Shown: piece after piece, positions 45,771-56,365 of the stretch
Position numbering within the stretch: position 1 is the stretch's first letter
How the letters are laid out: each line of letters opens with the position of its first letter
NCBI GenBank assembly: GCA_024305745.1
Contig: JAHRBS010000005.1
Coordinates: forward strand, 434,001 to 498,000
Source of the DNA: Polyporus tsugae
Lineage: Eukaryota; Basidiomycota; Agaricomycetes; Polyporales; Polyporaceae
Length of the DNA stretch: 64,000 nucleotides
Reading direction: 5' to 3'
Position numbers and translations under genes: made by a program
The notes under the pieces: model-generated
What the model was told of the DNA's origin: nothing
Database searches by the model: none
Seen by the model: only the letters and a program-made list of their open reading frames with translations

Positions 45771-46492
45771 AGTCGACAGTGGATAAGTCCGGTGTTACGC
45801 TTGAGTTAGACCACAAGAACTCACCCACGCAAGTCGCGACACTAGTCGTATGTTGTTGGTAGCTCTCTGAAATTGTCTGAATCCAACGTTGCATAGGAAG
45901 GGCTGGGCAGACAAGTTGGTAGAGACCTTGACAGTGAGTCGATGGTCGCCCCGGAGGATCCTACAGCACAATATGATCGAGAGTGCCGGATAGCAGTGGT
46001 CGTGCGGTGAAGGGTCTTGCTTCCGAGCTGATGACTGGTTTCTTGTCCGGTCGGCTTCCTCGAGGAAGATGAGTGATCTCGATTCGGGCCGTCACTGTAA
46101 AACCGTGAGACGAACCGTATCGCTCATGCAGACCGAACCAAAGTTTCCTGGTGTTGCGGGAGAGTATTTCTGGGAGAAAAAACATTTCAGTCCGCCCCGT
46201 GTGTATGTCATGATCAGAATGTAGTATATGCAGAGTCACCGCGCGATTCATACAGTATGTTTAACGGCTGCAAGTACTGCTACTCCCTTCATTTTAGGAC
46301 TTTGAAGTAATGTGTTCAAAATCTGTTGTGCAGCAAAAGACCAAACACGAGTGAGTAAGTTAGGAGGAGTACGGTGGGAAGCCCATGGCCATAAACTTTA
46401 TTTCGGCCCCGATCCGGGCAAATTCGGAGGACAACCGCCGACGTTACGTAACACGCTAGGTGAGCTGGCAGCAGGCGCTTTACTTAATAGTG

Positions 46493-46505
46493 TTCGGGAA
46501 AATTC
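46493..46505 (+). promoter_or_regulatory. Heat-shock element upstream of mtHSP70
   Basis: TTCGGGAAAATTC is a perfect three-unit nTTCnnGAAnnTTCn array, 106 bases before the ATG of the mitochondrial HSP70 gene. Confidence 0.75.
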
Positions 46506-46610
46506 CTTGTTGCCGGGGTTAACCGTGGGCGCTGACGTAAGCTTACGGATTACAAAAATTCAGAGGGCGGATACGCTGGCGGCATCCCCCTTCCTCTTCC
46601 CCCTACCACC

Positions 46611-49272
46611 ATGTTCACTGCTGCTCGTTCCCTTCGTCTTGCTGCTACCCGCTCTGGCAACTATGCGGTGAGCTCTTTTCCCATATGACCATGATGGCGC
46701 GAAGTCGCTGACGTGCGTGCAGGGCCTCCCGCGGTCGATGATTGCCAGGAACATGAACTCCAAGGTCAACGGTGAGTTGCACGCTGGCACACGACGTTCG
46801 CGTGTTTTCTTCATGACGTGCTGATGCGCGTGCACAGGTCCCGTCGTTGGAATCGACCTTGGAACAACAAATTCCTGCGTAGCCGTCATGGAGGGCAAGA
46901 CGGCGAAGGTGATTGAGAACGCGGAGGGTGCGCGGACAACACCGTCGGTCGTCGCGTTCACGAAGCACGGGGACCGCCTCGTCGGTCAGCCCGCCAAGCG
47001 GCAGTCTGTCGTCAACTCGTCGAACACCGTCTTTGCGTTCAAGCGTCTCATTGGCCGTCAGTTCAACGATGCCGAGGTTAAGCAGGACGCGGCGCATTGG
47101 TGAGTAACTGTGGAGTTCATCCCATGTTGGCTCTTCCCGCTTCGTTGGTACGGTGTGCGGGTCTGTCATCGGTTTGCGACATGATGACGTGTCGCCCTCC
47201 ATACCCCGTCGTATTTTGGGCATACAGTTGTTCCTCCCAAGGAGCTGCGTGTGCGGACGAGGGCCGTAAGCAATGGCGACTGTGCTGCCCAATTGGGTTG
47301 ATAGGTGTTCTCCGAAAACAGCGTAATTCTGATGCCTTCATTTCGTTTATATGACTGCCTCCGGCTAGCCGGAGATGAAGATCATACAATGTCTCTATCT
47401 CTGAATGATGCACTGTTTTCACCTTTTTCAGACGGAAGATCGTCAGAATGAGGGGCTAACACATTTTCAGGCCTTTTAAGATCGTCCCCAAAGCCGATGG
47501 TCGGCCAGCGGTGGAGGTGATGAATGGTGACAAGAAGCAGCAATTGGTGAGTTCAATGTAATTTGTCCATGGTGGACGTGGATCTAACGTACGACATTCT
47601 CCAGTCTTCGGAGGAGCTGTCGGCTATGGTTCTTACGAAAATGCGCGATACTGCCGAGCAGTATCTGGGCAAGAAGGTCAAGTAAGTCTTGTGCGCTTTA
47701 CATAGTGCTGATTCATCCGCTGATTGCTGTGTTAGCCATGCTGTTGTCACCGTCCCCGCATACTTCAACGATGCGCAGCGGCAGGCAACGAAGGACGCAG
47801 GTACTGTTGCGGGTCTCGACGTCCTCCGTGTCATCAACGAGCCCACTGCGGCTGCCCTCGCGTACGGTCTTGACCGCGCCGACAACTCTGTCATTGCTGT
47901 TTACGATCTCGGCGGTGGAACTTTCGATGTCTCGATTCTCGAGATGCAGAAGGGTGTCTTCGAGGTTAAGTCAACCAACGGTGATACTCACCTCGGTGGC
48001 GAGGACTTCGACATTTTCTTGGTCGAGCACATCCTGAAGGAGTTCCAGAAGGAGTCCGGTCTCGACCTCAAGGGTGACCCTGTCGCCATCCAACGTATCC
48101 GTGAGGCAGCTGAGAAGGCGAAGATCGAGCTCTCGTCCACAACACAGACGGAGATCAACTTGCCCTTTATTACTGCCGACGCGTCGGGACCCAAGCACAT
48201 CAACTTGAAGGTCATCCGCTCTCAGTTCGAGAGCTTGACGTCGAGCCTCATCCAGCGCACCGTCGACCCTTGCAAGAAGGCGCTTTCGGACGCGGGCGTG
48301 AAGGCATCCGAGGTCAACGAGGTCATCCTGGTCGGTGGTATGACGCGCATGCCCCGTGTCGTCGAGACTGTCAAGTCGATCTTCGGCCGCGAGCCCAGCA
48401 AGGGCGTCAACCCTGACGAGGCTGTCGCCATTGGTGCCGCCATCCAGGGTGGTGTCCTAGCTGGCAACGTCACCGACATCCTCCTTCTTGATGTTACTCC
48501 TCTCTCGCTAGGTATCGAGACGCTCGGTGGTATCATGACGAAGCTCATCTCGCGTAACACTACCATCCCGACGAAGAAGACACAGACCTTCTCCACGGCG
48601 GCGGACGGGCAGACTGCCATCGAGGTCAAGATCTACCAGGGTGAGCGTGAGCTCGTCCGTGACAACAAGCTCCTCGGCAACTTCAACCTGGTCGGCATTC
48701 CCCCGGCGCCGAAGGGTATACCCCAGATCGACATCACTTTCGATATCGACGCTGGTACGTTTGAGCGGCACTGTATTCTCCTTTGCGCCGTTGCTGATTG
48801 AGTTATCCCAGACGGTATCGTCCATGTCACCGCCAAGGACAAGGCGACCACCAAGGACCAGTCCATGACCATTGCATCGTCGTCTGGTCTGTCGGATAAG
48901 GACATCGAGCGCATGGTCTCTGAGGCCGAGGAGTACGCCGAGACCGACAAGGCTCGCAAGGGTCTCATCGAGGAGGCGAACAAGGCCGACTCCGTCTGCG
49001 CGGACACCGAGAAGGCGATGAACGAGTTCAAGGACCAGATCGATGCGACGGAGAAGGAGAAGGTCAGCAAGCTCATCGCCGAGCTCCGCGAGCTCGCTGT
49101 CAAGGGCCAGGCCGGTGACGCGTCCGTCGACGCCGACAAGATCCGCGAGAAGGTTAACGAGACCCAGCAGGCGTCGCTCGGCCTCTTCCAGAAGGTGTAC
49201 GAGAAGCGCAACGCTGAGGGCGCCGCCTCTGAGCAGCCAGCGTCGGAGAACAAGGAGGAGAAGAAGGATTAA
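46611..49272 (+). CDS. SSC1: Mitochondrial HSP70 (mortalin/Ssc1)
   Basis: Seven exons: 46611-46667, 46723-46771, 46838-47099, 47471-47546, 47605-47681, 47736-48754, 48812-49272 (666 aa). A basic Ser/Arg presequence ([20 protein letters not shown]) precedes [18 protein letters not shown]. The three HSP70 signatures are present, including [15 protein letters not shown] and [20 protein letters not shown]. The substrate domain is complete, and the C-terminus ends in a charged KEEKKD tail rather than EEVD, as expected for the mitochondrial form. It pulls preproteins through TIM23 and refolds them in the matrix. A perfect heat-shock element at 46493-46505 suggests Hsf1 control. Intron 3 (371 bp) is long. 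Confidence 0.97.
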
Positions 49273-50955
49273 GTTCCCGCTCTTCCCTTCTCGTCTTTGA
49301 CTCCGCTTCGTTCCTCTCTCTGCGCCGCCTCCCCTCTCTATCATTGTCTTCGCATCTATCGCCCAGTGCTTCGTCGGTAGACGATCCTTCGCTCACGCCC
49401 ACGCTATCATTGTCTTACCATGCCCTTCGTCACCACCACCCTCACCCTCCGTAGCAGCATCCACCATAGATTTAGTTACTCACGACCCACCTTACACAGC
49501 GAAAAGTACCATCACGTTTATTGCCCGTACATTAGCATACACTTTTATTGCGCTCGTACTTGTAACCCGGTACTGGCTGTGTCGTCCTACTCACGCCATT
49601 CTCACCACCCACACCCCCGCTCAGCAGCACGCACTCTGGATCGCTTTGACGTAGTTTAGTGCCCATCGCTGCTTCGCAGCAATGTATTCACAGCATCGAC
49701 ATGCATTGACGATGGATGAGTGTGTGCTTGCCATGGATCGTGGACTGTCAGTCGGGACGCATATGTTTAAGGCCAAGACCAAGCAAGCGCCGTAAAACGG
49801 GAGACGATTGAGCATATGGCTGTGCCACGCCCACTGGCAAACGGCCCAAGCACGTCAAGTTAAACTTCCCAACCACCTTCTGCACCTCAAGTACTGAGTA
49901 CTGAAGTACTCACGTCGACATGCACGTCAGGGAGCATACGCACGGCATTTCAAGTCTTCGCCATCCATGTTTGTGCCAGAGTTAGTTCCGAAGATTGACT
50001 CTTCCGAGTCCGCTATCGCCTGCGACGGTTGTAATCGTCCACTTCCGAGCAGGTAAGTATGTATGAATTCGAAATACTACTAGTACGCACATCCATCGTG
50101 GGATCTGACATTTGGGCAAGTCCGTTTGATACTGCATGGACATGCAAAAGGTTGGAATATCAATCGTTCTCGACACTGTATACGTAGTACACGGTGTCTT
50201 GAGCCGCGTTTACTGCTAGCTTAGCTGGTCCTGACTCTCATGGAAGGCCAACCGTACGTGAGTACCGTCCGCAGGTTAGCCACAAAATCAGCACTAATTC
50301 CTGGATAGGATCTGAAAAGTACGCTGTATCCGCAGCGGGGCAAGATATCGACTGTGCTTTTGTCGCCACTAGCACTTCACGTTCGTCCTCGCCGGCGGGA
50401 GTCGTCGCGCCTGCGGGCTGCATCTCCGAGCGGAGCCATGGTGTGGTGGAACATCGAGAAGGTTGCTGTTGACTCGACAACGCATGTGTGGCGACGTTGA
50501 GGCACCCAGGAACGTGTCATGGCCGCACGCCGCGAGTGGCCAAGCCTGAGGGGCAATGTACGTATCCGTATACCTTTCCGCCGTGCTAGGGTGATGAGTT
50601 GGATAGGGCGCGCGAGCATTGGCAGGACATGACAGCGCGGCGAGGAATGGAGCGGTGTGGCGAAGCATGCACAATCATCTTTTGCTCGAGGCGTTGACAA
50701 CCGCTTTTGTCAAGCTCGTCCGCGACCACAGCCATAACGAGAACGTACGCCTCGCAGTCGCGAGCCTGCTGCCTGTAGCAGTGGGCCCGCTGAGCGCTGA
50801 GGGGCCTTTCGGCCCCGGGGCTGGAAGATACTCCTCCATTCCCCGCCGACGCTGGTAACGGCTCGACGATGGCGACTAAGAGCGCCGGAGTGCTGCTCCG
50901 GGAGATAACTTGATCGACCTTACAGTACTCAACAGTCTGAACGACAAGGATGAAC
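49273..50955. other. 1.7-kb intergenic region
   Basis: 3' region of mtHSP70. No gene is supported. A short palindromic gtactgagtactgaagtactc array lies near 49893. Confidence 0.45.
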
Positions 50956-52893
50956 CTAGGCGATCGGCTCTGCAGTTAAACCATCCACACGGCTGCTCAC
51001 AACGCGCCCTCCCTGAATGATCGCGAAGAGATGGTCCTCCGGATAGTCAAGAACCGTCACGTCGTCGAGTGGATTTGCATTCAGCACAAGTAGGTCTCCG
51101 TAGCTTCCCGGTGCGATCCGCCCCAGTTTGGGGTCCCCGAGCATGGTCGCTTGAGAGGAGATCAATCAGCCCGGACGGCGAACAGACGACGAGTATCGGT
51201 CGGAACTTACCTGCGTTACTCGTGGCGTGCTGAATGACCTTCGCCGAGGGTAGGACGGAGCTCCGTACCGTGAACTGAAGAGTAGAGTACGTTCAGCCAC
51301 TCGAATATCCGCATACTCCGGCCACCACGCCATGCTTACCTCCTCCGTTTGCAGGGCGTGCATCGATGTGAGTAAGTCAGATCCGCTGAACACAAGCGTC
51401 ATCAGCGCGTCGCTTCGAACAGCAGGGGTGGGCGGCTTACTAGCAGATAGTGACCCCTGCCCCGTCGGCGACCTTGAGAGCATCCAGGCCCTTAGCCATC
51501 ACTTGCTCGTTCTTGACCTTACCGTCGGGCGGGAGGAAGTCTTCGAATGGTGGTCGAACCATAATCCCGTAGCACGAAAGGGTAGGCGTCAGGAAGATGC
51601 CTTTCCGCGCCATCCTTGACGGGTTTCAGTCAGAATCAGGATGTCAGTCGACGTGTCGAAGTTGAACTCACAGCTCGGCGGTCTCGCGGCTAATCAGGTT
51701 CCCGTGTTCTATGCCCTTCACACCATTATCGATAGCGTGCCGGACAGAGGCATCCGTATATGCGTGTGCGGTCGCTGTTAACGCATGTCGTTAGCAACGG
51801 TGGTGCCATGCACGATTAATCAGCCACCCACTATGCTTGTTGCCCATTTGCTTGCAAGTCGTCGTGATGGCCTGAATCTCCTCGGATGTGAACTGGACGG
51901 TCTCTATCGCGTCCGTAGGAGAAGCGACCCCACCGCCGCACATGATCTTGATGAAGTCCGCGCCGCCCTTTAATTCCTCTCTGGTTGCCTTGAGAACCTG
52001 CGGGACGCCGTCGGCCGTGCGACCGAGAGACTGCGAATGCCCCGCACAGCAGCCTGAGCTGCTTCCAGATGGTCCGAAGTCTGCATGTCCACCTATAGCA
52101 AGGATGAGGGCTCGATATATAGCGTCGAGGAAACTTGAACCTACCTGTCTGTGAGAGAGCCTTGCCGCATTGGATCAGGCGGGGTCCCGAGATAAGACCT
52201 TCGGCAATTGCGTTTGCCAGTGCTTTGCTGGCTCCGCCTGCGTTGTCTTCGTTAGCTTGGCACAATCAGCGTGGAATGCCGGCTACCTGTATCACGGACC
52301 GTCGTGAAGCCGCGTAGGAGCATCTCTGTAGACTAGGTCTCAATATGGGGCTAGTGGCACGACAAGTTGGTGTTCGCACTGACCGCGCAAGACATAGGTA
52401 GACCTCAGGTGTATAAGCTCCTCCGGAGTCTGGACGAGTTCGGACATAGCTTTGACTCCAGGGACCGCGGTGACATGAACATGACAGTCAATGAGTCCCC
52501 TACAAAAGCGTTTTTGGTGAGCAATGTGTCTGGGCATCAGATATCGTTGGCCGACGTACGGACAAAGATACTTTCCATCCAAGTCGACAGACACTAGTGG
52601 CGGGACCTTCCGGGATATGCTGGGCTCAACTCCAGCAGAGGTCACAGAGAGGATTAACCCGTTCTCTATTACCACGTCTTGCCGCCCTGGCAGCAACGTT
52701 GACTGTGCAGGATCTATGACCTGTGCGTTGCGGAGGATCAAGCTTGGAGGACTCGACCGGATCCAGGGCTTGAGTGCGAGTTTTGGCAGACTATCCGCAA
52801 CGATCAGTGGGAGCTTGAACGTAGCGAAAAAGAAAGCATGGCTACTAACAGCGTGTCTCGTGTCTTGTCGGGGGACCCTGGAAAGTGTGCCAT
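50956..52893 (-). CDS. Amidohydrolase family protein (prolidase/imidazolonepropionase-like)
   Basis: Exons in transcription order: 52893-52846, 52768-52560, 52499-52384, 52325-52287, 52237-52145, 52092-51832, 51774-51672, 51614-51441, 51385-51340, 51274-51211, 51149-50956 (448 aa). Metal-site motifs of the TIM-barrel superfamily are visible in order: [33 protein letters not shown] (the Lys often carboxylated), GIEHGNLIS and ICYGSDLL with the catalytic Asp. The C-terminus [17 protein letters not shown] forms the usual beta-sandwich closure. It is probably a cytosolic metal-dependent hydrolase of amide or lactam bonds; the substrate is unknown. The first exon and its weak donor are the least certain part. 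Confidence 0.85.
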
Positions 52894-53331
52894 TGTGTCG
52901 AGGAGATTACCTGTATGTCGCCCTCGAGGCCGTCGAAGCGATGGGTAGGTGGATCGAGAAGTACGCGGTAACCAAGTCAATCCTACTGTACATCTCCCTG
53001 AGAAACGAAGCAGAATCTTGATAAACCATCGCGATTCACGGTGCCAGTGGATGGTAAGGCACGTGCACTTATGGGCATGTCGAAAACCTACAGTCATAGA
53101 CTCACTGCAAATCCTTCGCACATGAACCAAACCCAGAGGGTAGTCATCATGGTCTCACGAGGAGAAATCCGTCTGCCATCCTGTGTGCATTATGCGCTGG
53201 AAGTCGAAGACAGAGCCCGCAGAACGGACGTACCCTACGCATACGTCGCTACGAGAGACTCTAAAAGAAGCCTCGAAAGGAAGTGTAGCACAGATGAAAC
53301 CAACCAGGTTACCTAGATCCACGATACAAAC
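52894..53331. other. Intergenic
   Basis: Between the amidohydrolase 5' end and the phosphotransferase 3' end. No feature recognised. Confidence 0.45.
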
Positions 53332-54886
53332 CTACAACTTCGACTTCGAACCAGTCACACCAGCCTCCTCCAACGTTCTATATGCCAGGTGACCCATATA
53401 CGGGAACCCGACCACATACATGAACGCCCTCTCCGAGCTTGCCTGTCGCCGCGCATACCGCGCCGCAATGCCCTGCATAATCACCGCGGTCTGCGACATA
53501 CCCCAGAAACAGTGCACGTCAGCGACGCAAAGGGAGGGGCAGAATAGGCGCATATACTCACCCGGAACAACATCCAACTGCGCGCAAAGACCATCTCAGG
53601 GATCGGATATGGCTGGTCCGTCACCCCACAGTATTCCCGCTCAAGCTCATCCCGTGCGATGGGCGCGTCCTTGACGTTGTTCTTGAACGCCGCGGATACG
53701 TTTACCCCACCAGGAAAGCTGTCCGGAGCAACCGCCCACGGCTGCGTGAAGTTCGCCAGGTCTGCGAGCTACCATCCCGCCGCTTTAGCCCGACGTCGCA
53801 CACACCCCACACGGAAAACAGGACGCACCGGGCTGCCCAACGTGCACAGCTCCCAATCAAGAATGCCGATTACGCGGTTCTCAGTGGGGTGGAAAACCAG
53901 GTTATCCAGCTTGTAGTCCCCATGGACAATCCTCAGGCCCGTCTTGCACTCGTCCGGGAGGTTCGCCTTGTACCACGCGATCATGTCGGTGAACCGCGGG
54001 ATCTCGCCTGTTTGCTTTCCAGTCTCTATGTCGACTGCCTGTGCTTGTGCCTGCGAGACGGCGGTGAGGGACTTGATCTGGCGAGGAAAGTAGGGTGTGT
54101 TCCGGGCGAAGCTCGAGAGCCCGATGGCGATGGGGTCGAGCAGCGAGAGGGCACCCAATACGCGCGCTGCCGAGAGCCAGCTAGGATCACAACCACGACA
54201 GAGAGATTTCTTGAGCTGTCGCTCATATACGCATATCATAATCTAATGAGGACACGCACCATTCCCGCCGCGTCTCTGCAGGGACCTCCGGCATGCGCGG
54301 GTCGGTGAATATCCGCCCGTCCAAGAACTCCATGATGTAGAACGGCGTGCCGACGACGTTCACGTCCTCGCATAGGACGATTGGCTCGGGGATGGGCACC
54401 CGCCTGTCCTGGATCGTGTCCGGGTTCGTGTTGTGCTTGTGCAGCGCGCGGAGCATCGTGTACTCCCGCTCAACCTGGTGCGCGGTCTTGGACAGCAGTT
54501 GCCCGGCGGGCTTCTTGCGGAGCACGAACCGCTTCTTGCTACGCTCGAGGTCGGCATGCTTGCGCACGAGATTGAAAAGGATGACGCACCTCGCATCCGT
54601 GAGGAAGTATGTGGGGTTAGACTGCAGCCAGAACGCGGCAACTCCTCAGACACGCCAAATATCTGGTTCCCCAACCGCCCACTCACCTGCCCGAACTGCA
54701 CGAAAATCTTCGCATAAGAACCACAGTGAAGTCCAAGAGTGGCAACAGACGTACCTTGAATTGCTTGATTTCCACCGGAGCTACGAGCGCGTGGACGTGC
54801 GCCACCAGGTAGGCGTTCAGCTTGTCGCCGTCGATGTTCGCGCGCACGTCTCCGTACTCCCCGCCGATCTTCTTCGAGGACGACAT
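53332..54886 (-). CDS. ACAD10/11-type aminoglycoside phosphotransferase-fold kinase
   Basis: Six exons in transcription order: 54886-54755, 54695-54687, 54621-54260, 54180-53829, 53768-53562, 53490-53332 (406 aa). The kinase-like fold is shown by [35 protein letters not shown], the catalytic loop [15 protein letters not shown] and the metal-binding [13 protein letters not shown]. This is the stand-alone fungal version of the N-terminal domain of animal ACAD10/ACAD11, which phosphorylates 4-hydroxyacyl-CoAs before beta-oxidation. No acyl-CoA dehydrogenase domain follows, and no clear targeting signal is seen. Exon 2 is only nine bases and supplies F-G-Q of the nucleotide-binding [10 protein letters not shown]. 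Confidence 0.9.
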
Positions 54887-55460
54887 GGCTAGTATATGCT
54901 AGCTGAGCCGGTTTTTGGAGGTCGAAGGGTAAGCGGTATGGAGTGGGACTCCGGTGAATCCTGCAGTTGTAGCCGGTTGATCATGGGGGACTCGGGGAGG
55001 TTGGGGCGTCCGGACACCCGCGCTCTCACATGCATATTCAGCATCAGCCGCCGTTTGGCGGCTGTACCGTCCTCGCCTACAACCTCCCCTGCTAATGCAT
55101 CATCTTGCAACCCTCAATGCATCATTCTAGTTATGATTCGCCCAGAGCCTCAGAGGTCGTAACTCATCGAAGAAGAAGAAGAAGAGGGTACAGGTCTATA
55201 GATACGGGGCGGGTGGTCAGGCTGAAGGATACAATATGATTCGCAATAGTCATGCGTGCATATAGTATGTATGCGTTTCGAACAACGAAGTCACATCCTC
55301 AGGCGATAGAGGGAGTAGCGTAGAGATATTAGGATTGGGTAGAATACATGCGTATAAGTTAGATGCGTCGTATATGCCATGACCGTCTATGTGTGTATCA
55401 ATCATCACTAGCATAACTCGTCAGCACGCGCCACGACAAAATCATGAAAGATAGCAAGAC
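54887..55460. other. Intergenic
   Basis: No gene. A GAA microsatellite (gaagaagaagaagaag) lies at about 55170. Confidence 0.45.
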
Positions 55461-56125
55461 TTACTCGGCGGTTTCTCGTCTAAGAAAGAGGTCGATGGCG
55501 GCCGAGAACGCAGCGAAAGCGAGACCACCACCGACAACCGCTCTTGGACCCGCATTTCGTGCGAGGATGCCGCCAGCAACGAATCCAGCAGCGACCGGGT
55601 TGACCATGTCGTTTCGTGCTCGATACTTTGGGACCACAAATGCCTATGAGGCTCGATCACTCACAGGGAAGGGATAAGCAGAACTCACCGACTCGATCAC
55701 ACACTCGGTCCCCGCAAACAGCGCGCCGACTTTCCCGAAGCCCTTCCCGCTTTTGTACATGCCTTGTCCCATCTCCTTGAAGATCGCGCGGGCCTTCTGC
55801 TGCGTGCTCAGGGTCTGGCGCAGCATCGGGTCCTCGTACGCGAACGACGAGCTCATGAGTGAGAAGAACGCTCCGATGACGAAACCTATCCACACCCTTC
55901 GCGGTCGGTGAACTCCCATCACCCACTCCCAACAAACAGCTGCCAAAGAGACGCACCTCCGCCCCCGGCGATGACCGTCTTCGCGACGCAGGACTCCATG
56001 CCCATGGTCATCCAGTTCTGGTACTTGCGGGCTTGCATGTAGTTTTCGCGCTCCTCCTCAGTGATGCCTGGAGGAAGGGGCTCTTGTCCCGCAGGGAACA
56101 CCGGGGCGACCATAGGGATGTTCAT
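55461..56125 (-). CDS. TIM22: TIM22, carrier translocase channel subunit
   Basis: Three exons in transcription order: 56125-55957, 55885-55689, 55643-55461 (182 aa, the family's usual size). A Pro-rich N-terminus is followed by [39 protein letters not shown] and a Tim17/22/23 domain with AFFS, CVIES and [17 protein letters not shown]. The paired cysteines CVAK and ECVIES match the conserved Tim22 disulphide. It inserts carrier proteins into the mitochondrial inner membrane. Head-to-head with the methyltransferase gene, 240 bases between starts. Confidence 0.93.
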
Positions 56126-56365
56126 GGCGAAGCAAGTCGAGACTGCCGAGAGAACGAGTCGAGGACTTGCTGGCACGGCGGTGGTGGCAGACGGCGGCAC
56201 CAGAAACGCAAGAAAATGGGCGTCTACGGCTTCACCCTGGCGTATGTAAGCACCCAATTTGGGAACATGACATGGGTCCGGGAAAGTCGGAGCAGGGTTC
56301 AAGCTCCTACTTGTCCCTTCCCCTCATCATCCGCGACTCCGCACCATTGGCATCCACAAGCTACG

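Larger units (their letters stand above)
44160..46350 (-). repeat. Right arm of the large inverted duplication
   Basis: Read on the minus strand it repeats 35220-37140: ggtcttttgctgcaca near 46330, a tract around 45960-46250 matching 35340-35600, a GST relic and the unknown gene. It retains the intact gene copy. Confidence 0.7.
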
